DNA of 64,000 bases from Ideonella_A intermedia_A (GTDB lineage: Bacteria; Pseudomonadota; Gammaproteobacteria; Burkholderiales; Burkholderiaceae_C), in the NCBI GenBank assembly GCA_943370175.1, contig CALRPU020000015.1, positions 1 through 64,000 on the forward strand, written 5' to 3'. Made by a program: the position numbers and the translations under genes. A model generated the notes under the pieces. It saw only the letters and a list, made by a program, of their open reading frames with translations, was not told the origin of the DNA and searched no databases. Shown piece after piece: positions 52,986-62,646 of the stretch (position 1 is the stretch's first letter; each line of letters starts with the position of its first letter).

Positions 52986-53591
52986 GTGCCACCTCAGTTC
53001 ATCTATCTGGCCTCCGCCAGCCCGCGCCGCGCCGACTTGCTCAAGCAGATTGGTGTCAATTTCCAGATGCTGCTGGCCGACCGCACCGAGAACGTCGAGA
53101 GCCTCGAGGAGCCCCGCAGCCGGGAGTTGCCCGCCGACTACGTGCAGCGGGTGGCGAAGCTGAAGCTGGACGCCGCCCGACGGCGCTTGGCCCGTCGACG
53201 CCTGCGCGACGCCCCCATCCTGTGCGCCGACACCACGGTGGCGCTGGGGCGGCGCATCATGGGCAAGCCGGGCAGCCCCGACGAGGCCCGCGAGATGTTG
53301 ATGGCGCTGGCCGGCCGCACGCACCGCGTCCTGACGGCCGTGGCAGTCAGCGCTGGTCCCCATTCGCTGGTGTCGATGAACGTCACCCGCGTGCAGTTCA
53401 GTCGTTTCTCGGTGCTGGCCGTGGACGCCTACATTGCCAGCGGTGAGCCGCGCGGCAAGGCCGGTGCTTATGGCATTCAGGGCTCGGCGGCGGCCTGGGT
53501 CCGACGCATCGAGGGCAGCTACTCCGGGGTGATGGGCCTGCCGCTGTACGAGACCGCTGTGCTGCTGCGCCAGGCTGGACTGCGGGTCTGA
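52986..53591 (+). CDS. maf: Maf family nucleoside triphosphate pyrophosphatase
   Basis: 201 aa. Hydrolyses nucleoside triphosphates including modified forms, releasing pyrophosphate. The signature YLASASPRRADLLKQIG is at the N-terminus, LCADTTVALGRRIMGKPG in the middle, and GKAGAYGIQGSAAAWV near the end. Which nucleotides it prefers (dTTP/UTP- or CTP-type subfamily) is not certain. GTG start at 52986 after a GGAG. Immediately upstream of rng, as in many proteobacteria. Confidence 0.94.
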   Translation: MPPQFIYLASASPRRADLLKQIGVNFQMLLADRTENVESLEEPRSRELPADYVQRVAKLKLDAARRRLARRRLRDAPILCADTTVALGRRIMGKPGSPDEAREMLMALAGRTHRVLTAVAVSAGPHSLVSMNVTRVQFSRFSVLAVDAYIASGEPRGKAGAYGIQGSAAAWVRRIEGSYSGVMGLPLYETAVLLRQAGLRV

Positions 53592-53631
53592 GCGCACCGG
53601 GCGGGTGAGCCGCTCGCATACCATGCGGGCC

Positions 53632-55143
<1,512 letters not shown>

Positions 55144-55183
55144 CCGCGGCGCGGGCGCCTCATCGCCCGGCGGGGTTGTCAAG

Positions 55184-57886
55184 TCACCCGGCGGGTGTGT
55201 CGCGCCCCTCGACGTGCCACCACTGGGGCAACAGGCGCTGCACCGCGGGCCGCCGGTAGCGGTCGTCGATCAACCAGACCACGCCTTCGTCTTCGGGCGT
55301 GCGGATCACCCGACCGGCGGCCTGCACCACCTTTTGCAGGCCGGGGAACAGGTAGGTGTAGTCGTGGCCGAATTCGGCGCCGAAGCAGGCGTCCATGCGC
55401 TCGCGCAGCTGCTCGTTCATCGGGTTCCATTGCGGCAGGCCAAGCGTGGTGATGAAGGCACCGATGAGGCGGCGGCCGGGCAGGTCGACGCCCTCGGCGA
55501 AGGCGCCACCGAGCACGGCAAAGCCGATGCCCTGGTCATGCGGCTGGAATCGGTCGAGGAAGGCCTCGCGGGCGGCCTCGTCCATCGTGCGGGCTTGGCG
55601 CCACACCGTGATGTCGGGCGCGTCGTGGGTCAGGCGGTCGGCGACGCGGTGCAGGTAGTCGAAGCTGCTGAAGAAGGCCAGGTAGTTGCCGGGCCGCTGC
55701 GCAAACTGGCTTGCCATCAGGCGGGCGATGGGCGCCACCGAGGCGTCGCGGGCGGCCCAGCGCGTGGACACCCGGGTGGCCAGGCGCACCTGCAGCTGCT
55801 CGGCCTTGAACGGCGGCGGCACTTGCAAGTCGATGCGGTCGTCCGGCAAGCCGAGCAGGTCGTGGTGGTAGCGCGTGGGCTGCAGGGTGGCGGAAAACAA
55901 GGTCACGGCCTGGCATGCGGCCAGCCGGGGCTTCAAGAACCGCGCCGGCACGACATTGCGCAGGGCCAGGGTGCTGTCGGTGGCGACGGACGGCCCAAAG
56001 AGGGGGGCGTGTTCGGCGCCGGACGGTGCTGCCAGATCGGCGGGCGGGTTGGCCTCGTCGCGCCGCAACTCGATCAGCGAGTGCGGGCCATGCTGGTCGA
56101 TCATGCGAGACAGGTGCAGCGCGTCGAAGTACAGCGCCATCAGCGCCGGGTCCAGCTCGCGCTCGCGGGCCAGCAGGTCGCCGACCGCGCTCAGCAGGTT
56201 TTTCAGCGCCAGGGCGACCGGCTCCGGCAGTTCGTCGTGCACGGTGTAGGCCGGGGCCTCGGCCTCGGCCCAGACGCGGTCATGCCACGCCGTCCATTGG
56301 CGGGCCAGACGCGACAGGCTGCCGCGCACCGAGGCCGGCAAGCCCGGCCGCAAGGCCACCGCGGCGAGTGTCGACCAGCTCAGCGCACCCGAGTGCATGG
56401 CGCGCGCGCGCTCCACCAGGTTGTGTGCTTCGTCGATGAGCAAGGCCAGGCGCCATTCATCGGCCTGGGCCAGGCCGTGCAGCAGCGCGTGGGTGTCGAA
56501 GTAGTGGTTGTAGTCGCCGACGATCACGTCCGCCCAGCGCACCAGCTCGTGCCCGAGGTGGTAAGGGCACACCTGGTGGGCCAGCGCCACGGCGCGCAGC
56601 GTGGCCTTGTCCAACAGCGCCGGCGGGTCGAGGTGCAGTGCGGCGTGGCGTGCTGCCGCCAGGCGGTCGAAGAAGCCGCGGGCCAGTGGGCAGGACTCGC
56701 CATGGCAGGCTTTGTCCGGGTGTTCGCAGGCCTTGTCGCGGGCGACCAGCTCCAGCACCCGCAAGCGCAGGGGCTGGGCGATGCCGGTCGTCTCGGGGAC
56801 CGCCGGGGCCGCGCACAGGCGCCGCAAGGCCTGCAGGGCCACCGCGCGACCCGGTGTCTTCGCGGTGAGGAAGCAGAGCTTGTCGAGCTGCCGGACGGGC
56901 CAGGCCCGCAGCATGGGGAACAAGGTGCCCACCGTCTTGCCGATGCCGGTCGGCGCCTCGGCGAGCAGGCAGCGGCCGCTGAGCGTGGCGCGGTAAACCG
57001 CCTCGGACAAAGTTCGCTGGCCCGCGCGAAAGTCGGCGTGCGGAAACGGCAGGCCCGCGAGACCCGCGTTGCGGTCGCGCCGGTGCGCCAGTTCCTGGCG
57101 TGCCCAGGCGTCGAACGCCTGGCACAGCCCGAGCAGGTGCTGCTCCAGGGCCTGGGCGCTGTGCCGTTCGGTCTCGACGGTCTCGGCCTGTGTGGTCACA
57201 TCGAGGTAGACCACGGCAATGTCCAGCACCTCGATTTGACGCGCCCGGCACAGCAGGGCGCCGTAGACCAGCGCCTGTGCGCGGTGCAGATGCCGCCGGT
57301 TGGCTGGCATGGCGGAGAGGTCGCCGCGGTAGGTCTTGACCTCGTCCAGGCGGTTGGCCCGCGCGTCGTAGCCGTCGGCCCGGCCGCGCACGCGCAGGCT
57401 GCCGATGTCCGCCGACAGGGCCAGCTCGGCCTCGTAGTCCGGCCCGCGGCGGGCCGCCGCCAGCAGGTGCCCCGCCTGGCCCTCCAACGCGGTCGCCGAG
57501 GGCGCGAAGCGCAGGTCGAGGTCGCCCCGCTTGGCCGTGAACTCGCACAGCGCGCGCACGGCCACCGTGTAGCGGACGACGGTGGGCAACTCGGGCGCCG
57601 GGCTGGACTCCGGCGTGGGCGTTGGCGTGGGACCGGCCTGCGCGGTGCGCTTCGTCTCGATCCGGGGATCGAGGGCGAGCGGCGCGGCGTCAGCGCGGGG
57701 ATCGTGTGCGGATGGCAAGGTGGTGTGCCCCGACGGCGGTGGGCATGGGCATGGGCATGGGGTGAAGAGGCGACACGTCCGGCGGCCCGCGGCCCTCTGG
57801 CGGGGGTGGGGTGGTGGGGCGGCGAGGCGGTTGGGCCAGCCCGATCGACGTCGTCCGAGCCAGCGCTTCGGATTGTCGTTCGCCAT
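55184..57886 (-). CDS. PD-(D/E)XK nuclease domain fused to DinG/XPD-like iron-sulfur helicase
   Basis: 900 aa. The first 100 residues are Pro/Ala-rich and may be partly untranslated (no other ATG lies near; the conserved part starts about VVRYTVAVRALCEF). Then a Cas4/RecB-like nuclease core with D171 (GRADGYD) and E182-V-K184, followed by a superfamily 2 helicase: Walker A APTGIGKT at 311-318, four cysteines C387, C394, C399 and C440 positioned as in the XPD iron-sulfur domain, and DEAH at 485-488. Known relatives unwind 5' to 3' in DNA repair. It stands alone; whether it acts in repair or in defence is open. Confidence 0.87.
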   Translation of the reverse strand: MANDNPKRWLGRRRSGWPNRLAAPPPHPRQRAAGRRTCRLFTPCPCPCPPPSGHTTLPSAHDPRADAAPLALDPRIETKRTAQAGPTPTPTPESSPAPELPTVVRYTVAVRALCEFTAKRGDLDLRFAPSATALEGQAGHLLAAARRGPDYEAELALSADIGSLRVRGRADGYDARANRLDEVKTYRGDLSAMPANRRHLHRAQALVYGALLCRARQIEVLDIAVVYLDVTTQAETVETERHSAQALEQHLLGLCQAFDAWARQELAHRRDRNAGLAGLPFPHADFRAGQRTLSEAVYRATLSGRCLLAEAPTGIGKTVGTLFPMLRAWPVRQLDKLCFLTAKTPGRAVALQALRRLCAAPAVPETTGIAQPLRLRVLELVARDKACEHPDKACHGESCPLARGFFDRLAAARHAALHLDPPALLDKATLRAVALAHQVCPYHLGHELVRWADVIVGDYNHYFDTHALLHGLAQADEWRLALLIDEAHNLVERARAMHSGALSWSTLAAVALRPGLPASVRGSLSRLARQWTAWHDRVWAEAEAPAYTVHDELPEPVALALKNLLSAVGDLLARERELDPALMALYFDALHLSRMIDQHGPHSLIELRRDEANPPADLAAPSGAEHAPLFGPSVATDSTLALRNVVPARFLKPRLAACQAVTLFSATLQPTRYHHDLLGLPDDRIDLQVPPPFKAEQLQVRLATRVSTRWAARDASVAPIARLMASQFAQRPGNYLAFFSSFDYLHRVADRLTHDAPDITVWRQARTMDEAAREAFLDRFQPHDQGIGFAVLGGAFAEGVDLPGRRLIGAFITTLGLPQWNPMNEQLRERMDACFGAEFGHDYTYLFPGLQKVVQAAGRVIRTPEDEGVVWLIDDRYRRPAVQRLLPQWWHVEGRDTPAG

Positions 57887-58095
57887 GGCTTGATCCAGGC
57901 GGTTACCTCACGTCAATCGTCGGCCGGCAGTCGGTCGGTGCTCGACCGCCGCGCCCGCGGCTCATGTCGGCACGGCCCGCGCCTGCGTGGCGTTCGCCTG
58001 CAACAATCCGCGTTGGGCGTCACGCGCCCATCCGAGGGAGGCACCCGCCTGGGCGACCGCCCCGCGGACCCTGATTTGCCCACCGAGCCCACGTC

Positions 58096-58431
58096 ATGTC
58101 CGACGATCATCAGATCGACATCCCCCCATCCTTCATCGCGCTGTTCGTGCCGCCGGGTCGCCTGCGGCCCACTGCAGGCCGGGCGGAAATCCTGTCGCGC
58201 TATGAGCTGTGCGAGGACCTCGCGGCGATGCTGACCGACACCGCGCGCACGATGCTGTTCAACCTGGGCATCACCGAGGACGATGTGCTCGACCGCTGTG
58301 AACGTGGCCTGACCACCGAGGGCGCCGTCGTCAACCCGACCGAAGCCCGCTGGGTTGTTCGCCGCTTGGCCGAGCTGCTGGACTGGCCCTGGACACCGCC
58401 TGCGGCCGGCGCGGTGGTTGAGGGCTCATGA
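58096..58431 (+). CDS. Conserved small cytoplasmic protein, unknown function
   Basis: 111 aa, starting MSDDHQIDIPPSFIALFVPP and containing RAEILSRYELCEDLAAMLT and VNPTEARWVVRRLAELLDW. No signal peptide or membrane segment, no catalytic motif seen. I recall similar proteins in Burkholderiales carrying a vague ATPase/chaperone label, but no nucleotide-binding motif is visible here and I do not adopt it. Overlaps the following glycosyltransferase gene by four bases (ATGA). Confidence 0.85.
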   Translation: MSDDHQIDIPPSFIALFVPPGRLRPTAGRAEILSRYELCEDLAAMLTDTARTMLFNLGITEDDVLDRCERGLTTEGAVVNPTEARWVVRRLAELLDWPWTPPAAGAVVEGS

Positions 58432-59567
58432 GCGTGTCGGGCCGCCCGGACGACGCCGGTGCGGTGCGGCGCGTGCTCGTCATCGTCACCCGGCAGTTGG
58501 GCGACGTGCTGCTGACCACGCCCTTGATCCGGCGCGCCCGGCAGCGTTGGCCCGAGGCCGCACTGCACGTGCTGGGCTTTCAGGGGACGCTGGGCTTGTT
58601 GAAGGGCAACCCCGACATCGATGAGCTGATCGAGGTGCCGGCCGGCGCGGGCTGGCGGGCGTCCTGGCCCCTCGTCCGGCGCTTGTGGCGGCGTTACGAC
58701 CTCGCGCTGGTCGGCCAGCCCAGCGACCGCGCCCACCTGTACGGCTTGGTCGCCGCGCGGCGGCGAAGCGGCCTGGTGACGTGGCGGTGGTCGAAGTCGT
58801 GGTGGCAGCGCCTGTTGCTGGACCATGCCGTGGTGGTGCCTGCAGAGCGCAGCCACGTCGTGCTGGAAAAGCTGGCGCTGATGGACCCTTGGTCGCCCGC
58901 GGCAGCAAGCGGCGCCCTCAGCCCGACGGCCCTGATTCCACCGGGCCCGTCGGCCTTGCCGGTGGCCCTGCTGGCGTCCTTGCAGCCGCGGTACGCGGTG
59001 GTGCAAGTGCCTTCCTTGGTGGCCTACAAGCAGTGGCCACTCGCCCACTACGCCGCCCTGGTCCGCGCGCTGGTCGACGACGGCTTGCAAGTAGTGCTCA
59101 CAGGCGGGCCGGGGGCGGGCGACCGCGACAAGGTGGCAATGGTGCGGCACGATGCGGGGACCCGCGCGGCCATGGTGATCGACGTGGCCGGTCAACTCGA
59201 CTTGAACCAGGTGACCCAGTTGCTTGCCGGTGCCCGCCTGTACATCGGACCGGACACGTCCATCACCCACCTGGCCGCCGCGTGCGGCGTGCCCATGGTG
59301 TCCGTCTACGGTCCGGTCGACCCCCAGATCTTTGGGCCCTGGCCCGCGGACAGGGCGGCAGTTCAGCCTTGGCAGCGTCGGGCGGACCGGCAGCAGGTGG
59401 GCCGGATCGTGGTGCTGCAGGGGCCGCAGCCCTGCGTGCCGTGCAACGGCGCGGGCTGCGAGGGCCACGACGCCAGCCGCAGCGACTGCCTCATCGCCAT
59501 CACGCCCGACCGCGTGCTGGCCGAGGCCCGCAGGGCCCTCAGCCCCGCGCCCGTCGGCGGTACTTGA
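58428..59567 (+). CDS. Glycosyltransferase family 9 (heptosyltransferase-like)
   Basis: 379 aa. Heptosyltransferase-fold protein: RVLVIVTRQLGDVLLTTPLI at the N-terminus, ARLYIGPDTSITHLAAACGVPM and the donor loop VSVYGPVDPQIFGPWP, with a C-terminal CVPCNGAGCEGHD cysteine cluster seen in relatives of WaaQ/WaaF. It probably adds a sugar to the LPS core or another envelope glycan from a nucleotide-sugar donor. First of a set of glycan genes; its 3' end overlaps the convergent glycosyltransferase 2 gene by 29 bp. Confidence 0.9.
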   Translation: MSVSGRPDDAGAVRRVLVIVTRQLGDVLLTTPLIRRARQRWPEAALHVLGFQGTLGLLKGNPDIDELIEVPAGAGWRASWPLVRRLWRRYDLALVGQPSDRAHLYGLVAARRRSGLVTWRWSKSWWQRLLLDHAVVVPAERSHVVLEKLALMDPWSPAAASGALSPTALIPPGPSALPVALLASLQPRYAVVQVPSLVAYKQWPLAHYAALVRALVDDGLQVVLTGGPGAGDRDKVAMVRHDAGTRAAMVIDVAGQLDLNQVTQLLAGARLYIGPDTSITHLAAACGVPMVSVYGPVDPQIFGPWPADRAAVQPWQRRADRQQVGRIVVLQGPQPCVPCNGAGCEGHDASRSDCLIAITPDRVLAEARRALSPAPVGGT

Positions 59568-60513
59568 GCGCGGTCAGCCCCGCGCATTGGACGGCCATCA
59601 ACTTGCGCAGGCGCCATGGCCAGGCCGGCCCAACTTGCCGGCGGGCCGCCTGGATGATCGACCACCAGCCGTTGCTGTCCAGCAGGTCGCGCAGGCAAGA
59701 CTGGCGCTGCCATTCGGCCTGAAGTGCGGGGTGCAGCAGGGCGGCCTGACCGGCCTTGGCTGCGTCCTGGCACAGCTGATGCACCTCGGCAAGGTGGCGG
59801 CGGTTTTGAACCCGCATCCGCTGGCGCACGCCCGCGGCGGTGGTGGGCAGCGCCTTGGCGGACGTGCCCCCGCGGCGGTAGCGCACCAGTGGTTCGTCCA
59901 GTGTCACGGCGCCGCCGCACAGCAGGGCGCGCAAGGTCATCACTTGGTCTTCGTAGGCGATGTCGCTCGCCAGCGGCCCGAATCGCTCGAAGGCGCGGCG
60001 CGTCCAGGCGTGGCCGGCGCCGATCACCCGGGGCCGATGGCGGCACCAGCGTTCCAAGGTCCATTGGTCGAGCGGGTCCACCTCGATGCGGCCATGCACT
60101 TGCCCCGCCGCGTCCATGTCGAGCAGCGGGCTGGCGATCAGGTCGGGCTGCTGGCGGGCTGCGTCCCAGGCCTGCAGCAGCCTGTCGCAGCGTTGGGGCA
60201 GCGAGACGTCGTCTCCCGCCGCCACCACCAGCAGCTCGCCACGGGTGAGTTCGACCATCCGGTTGAAGTGCGCGCCGATGCCAAGGTTGACCGGGTTGCG
60301 GTTCAGGCGCACCTGGTGCGGTCCGCGGTAGTCGGCGGCCAGTTGCGCCAGCACCTCGCCGCTGCCGTCGGTCGAGGCGTCGTCGGACAGCAGCACCTCG
60401 ATGGGCTCTCCCGACTGGGCCAGGCAGGCGGCCGCCGCGGCGGCCACCGTGCTCCGCTGGTTGTAGACCATCAGCATCAGGCTCAGCCGTGGGGCGGGCA
60501 ACTTGGCCTCCAT
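59539..60513 (-). CDS. Glycosyltransferase family 2
   Basis: 324 aa GT-A fold enzyme. LSLMLMVYNQRSTVAAAAAAC, IEVLLSDDASTDGSGEVL (donor-binding DDASTDGS) and ELLVVAAGDDVSLPQRCD (metal-binding region) are visible; EDQVMTLRALLCGGAV carries the usual ED catalytic-base motif. The acceptor and sugar are unknown. On the minus strand with a methyltransferase and another GT2 upstream, forming a small polysaccharide-decoration operon. Confidence 0.9.
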   Translation of the reverse strand: MEAKLPAPRLSLMLMVYNQRSTVAAAAAACLAQSGEPIEVLLSDDASTDGSGEVLAQLAADYRGPHQVRLNRNPVNLGIGAHFNRMVELTRGELLVVAAGDDVSLPQRCDRLLQAWDAARQQPDLIASPLLDMDAAGQVHGRIEVDPLDQWTLERWCRHRPRVIGAGHAWTRRAFERFGPLASDIAYEDQVMTLRALLCGGAVTLDEPLVRYRRGGTSAKALPTTAAGVRQRMRVQNRRHLAEVHQLCQDAAKAGQAALLHPALQAEWQRQSCLRDLLDSNGWWSIIQAARRQVGPAWPWRLRKLMAVQCAGLTALKYRRRARG

Positions 60514-60523
60514 GCCGGCGATC

Positions 60524-61177
60524 TCAGGGCGAGCGATGGTCGGGCTCAGTGGGCGGGATCGGCTTGACGGCCTGGAGCTCCCACAGCACGTGGCTCAGGC
60601 GACCCGTCAGCCGGCGCCGCACGCGTCGCCAGCGCTGGCTCAGCGTGAACGCGCCCGCCATTTCGGCATCGCGCGACACCACCCATTCGGCCCGCACCGC
60701 GTCGAAGCGCCCGCGGAACCCATAGTTGGCACCGTAAGGCCGGTCGCCGCAGAAGTAGAGGTGGGTCTGATCGGTCAGCGTGTTGACGTGCGTGGGGTCT
60801 TGGAAGGCCTCGGGGTGCGGGTAGCACGGCGTCAACGCATAGAAGCGGCCGCCCGGTGCCAGCACGCGCCACACTTCGCTCATCAGCTCGATGAAGGGAA
60901 AGCGGGTGGCCTGTCCCGATGGGTGCATCAGCACCCGCGGCACGTGTTCGAGGAAATCGAAGGCGGAGACCGAGGCGAAGTGGTCGTCCGGGTAGGGGAT
61001 CGGGTCCAGCGTGATGTTGGCGGCCCGGAAGTGCACCGACGGCGCGCAGCCGAAATCGCGCAGGTCGACGCCATGCAGTTCGGCGCGGCCATAAGGGTTG
61101 CGGGGGAAGGCGCCGCAGCCCAAGTCGAGGTGGCGAGAGGCTGCACCAGCCGACGGCGTTGGGGTTACGAGGCTCAT
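60524..61177 (-). CDS. Class I SAM-dependent methyltransferase
   Basis: 217 aa. HLDLGCGAFPRNPYGRAELH is the SAM-binding motif; PYPDDHFASVSAFDFLEHVP is the typical motif-post region of Methyltransf_11-like proteins acting on glycans or small molecules; APGGRFYALTPCYPHPEAFQ follows. Ten bases ahead of the GT2 gene and four bases after the next GT2 gene, so it probably modifies a sugar or lipid in the same pathway. Confidence 0.87.
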   Translation of the reverse strand: MSLVTPTPSAGAASRHLDLGCGAFPRNPYGRAELHGVDLRDFGCAPSVHFRAANITLDPIPYPDDHFASVSAFDFLEHVPRVLMHPSGQATRFPFIELMSEVWRVLAPGGRFYALTPCYPHPEAFQDPTHVNTLTDQTHLYFCGDRPYGANYGFRGRFDAVRAEWVVSRDAEMAGAFTLSQRWRRVRRRLTGRLSHVLWELQAVKPIPPTEPDHRSP

Positions 61178-61181
61178 GGCG

Positions 61182-61991
61182 TCACCGGTACTCCCAACGC
61201 TCGCCCCAGCGCACCATGTGCAGCGTCAGGCCATGGGCGTCGCGTTCGCCGTTCGACCATGCGCGAGCCTGAGATTTGCGTGCGAACTTGGCGCGCTGCC
61301 GGCCCCACCAGTTGAGCCCCACCTTGGCGTAGAAGTAGCGGTGGTCGCCCATCTTGCTGACGCCGGTTTCCTTTTTGATGGCGTTTTGTGTGATCGAGCC
61401 GAAGTGGTGCAGCAGGGCCGCGCCGACCGTGCCCACCGGCACCTGGTTGCGGCGGCAACGCCACAAGAACTCGCTGTCCTCGCGGCCGAACAGCAGGCGG
61501 TCGGTGTCGAGGAAGCCGATGCGCTCAAAGACGCTGCGCCGCACCGCAAAACACACGCCATGGAACCAGCCTCGCCGCACCACCGCCCCCATCTCGGCGA
61601 GGAACCGGGTGGTGAAATCGTCCAGCGGGTAGTTGAGGTCGCGTTCGACCATCGCGCAGCTGACCACGTCCAGGCCCTCGCGGTCCGCCGCGTCCAGCAT
61701 CGCCGGGATGAAGGCGTGGGCTGACACCACGTCGTTGTTCAGCAGCACCACCCATTCGCTGTCGCTCAGCATGGCGCCTTGCGTCCAGGCGCCGCCGCAA
61801 CCCAGGTTCACCGGGTTGTTGACGCTGCGCAGCTGCGGCATGGTGGCCAGCCACGCCGCGGTGTCGTCGGTGCTGCCGTTGTTGACGACCAGGATCGAAG
61901 CCGGGTCGGTGCCGTGCTGCAGCAGGTTGTCCACGCACTGGCGCGTGAAATGCAGCTGGTTCAGCACGGGGATGACGATGCTGGCGCGCAT
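61182..61991 (-). CDS. Glycosyltransferase family 2 (rhamnosyltransferase-like)
   Basis: 269 aa. MRASIVIPVLNQLHFTRQCV and ILVVNNGSTDDTAAWLATM identify the nucleotide-sugar-binding half, VVLLNNDVVSAHAF is the DXD-like region, and GREDSEFLWRCRRNQVPVG the acceptor/catalytic part. Substrates unknown. Start at the ATG 61991; the frame is open up to 62363 but inside the neighbouring gene. First of the minus-strand glycan trio. Confidence 0.9.
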   Translation of the reverse strand: MRASIVIPVLNQLHFTRQCVDNLLQHGTDPASILVVNNGSTDDTAAWLATMPQLRSVNNPVNLGCGGAWTQGAMLSDSEWVVLLNNDVVSAHAFIPAMLDAADREGLDVVSCAMVERDLNYPLDDFTTRFLAEMGAVVRRGWFHGVCFAVRRSVFERIGFLDTDRLLFGREDSEFLWRCRRNQVPVGTVGAALLHHFGSITQNAIKKETGVSKMGDHRYFYAKVGLNWWGRQRAKFARKSQARAWSNGERDAHGLTLHMVRWGERWEYR

Positions 61992-62014
61992 GGGGCGGCT
62001 CGTGTCAGCGACGC

Positions 62015-62608
62015 TCAGGAGGTGCTCTTCGGTGCCTTGGGCAGGCGGCCCATCAGGTAGAACTCGTCGTTTGGCCGCATCGACGTCAGGTTCGCCATCC
62101 GGTTGGACAGGCCGAACAAGGCCGTGATGGCCCCGATGTCCCAAGCGTCTTCGGCGCTGAAGCCGTGGGCCGCGAGCGCTTCGAAGTCGGCGTCGACGAC
62201 CGAGGCCGAATCCAGGCAGACCTTCATCGCGAAATCCAGCATCGCCTTCTGGCGCGGGCCGATGTCGGCCTTCAGGTAGTTGACGGCGATCTGATCGGCC
62301 AGCAACGGAGCCTTCTCGTAGATGCGCAGGATCGCCCCGTGAGCCACCACACAGTACAGGCATTTGTTGGCCCCGCTGGTGGCCACGATGACCATTTCCT
62401 TCTCGGCCTTGCTGAGGCCCGACGGGCGCAGGATCAGCGCGTCGTGGTAGGCCACGAAGGCGCGAAACTCGTCGGGCCGGTGAGCCAGCGTCAGGAAGAC
62501 ATTGGGCACGAAGCCCGCCTTCTCCTGCACTTCCAGCAGCTTGGTCTGGATGTCTTGCGGCAGGCTGTCGAGCGCGGGAACGGGGTAGCGGCTGATCGGG
62601 TGGCTCAT
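62015..62608 (-). CDS. AhpD-like peroxidase-related enzyme (carboxymuconolactone decarboxylase fold)
   Basis: 197 aa. The redox motif C83-LY-C86 with H90 (NKCLYCVVAHG) is that of the uncharacterised peroxidase-related family within the AhpD/CMD superfamily. Two-cysteine chemistry suggests peroxide or disulfide reduction; the electron donor is not known. Stands 23 bp ahead of the glycosyltransferase genes on the minus strand, maybe co-transcribed. Confidence 0.91.
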   Translation of the reverse strand: MSHPISRYPVPALDSLPQDIQTKLLEVQEKAGFVPNVFLTLAHRPDEFRAFVAYHDALILRPSGLSKAEKEMVIVATSGANKCLYCVVAHGAILRIYEKAPLLADQIAVNYLKADIGPRQKAMLDFAMKVCLDSASVVDADFEALAAHGFSAEDAWDIGAITALFGLSNRMANLTSMRPNDEFYLMGRLPKAPKSTS

Positions 62609-62646
62609 GGGCTGGACTCGGCTGGGGCGTTCAAAAAGGGAAGGGC

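Noticed and set aside
55214..58234. Plus-strand open frame of about 1000 codons
   Set aside because: Antisense to the helicase fusion, whose motifs are unambiguous; the frame has Gln/His/Val/Arg shadow composition.
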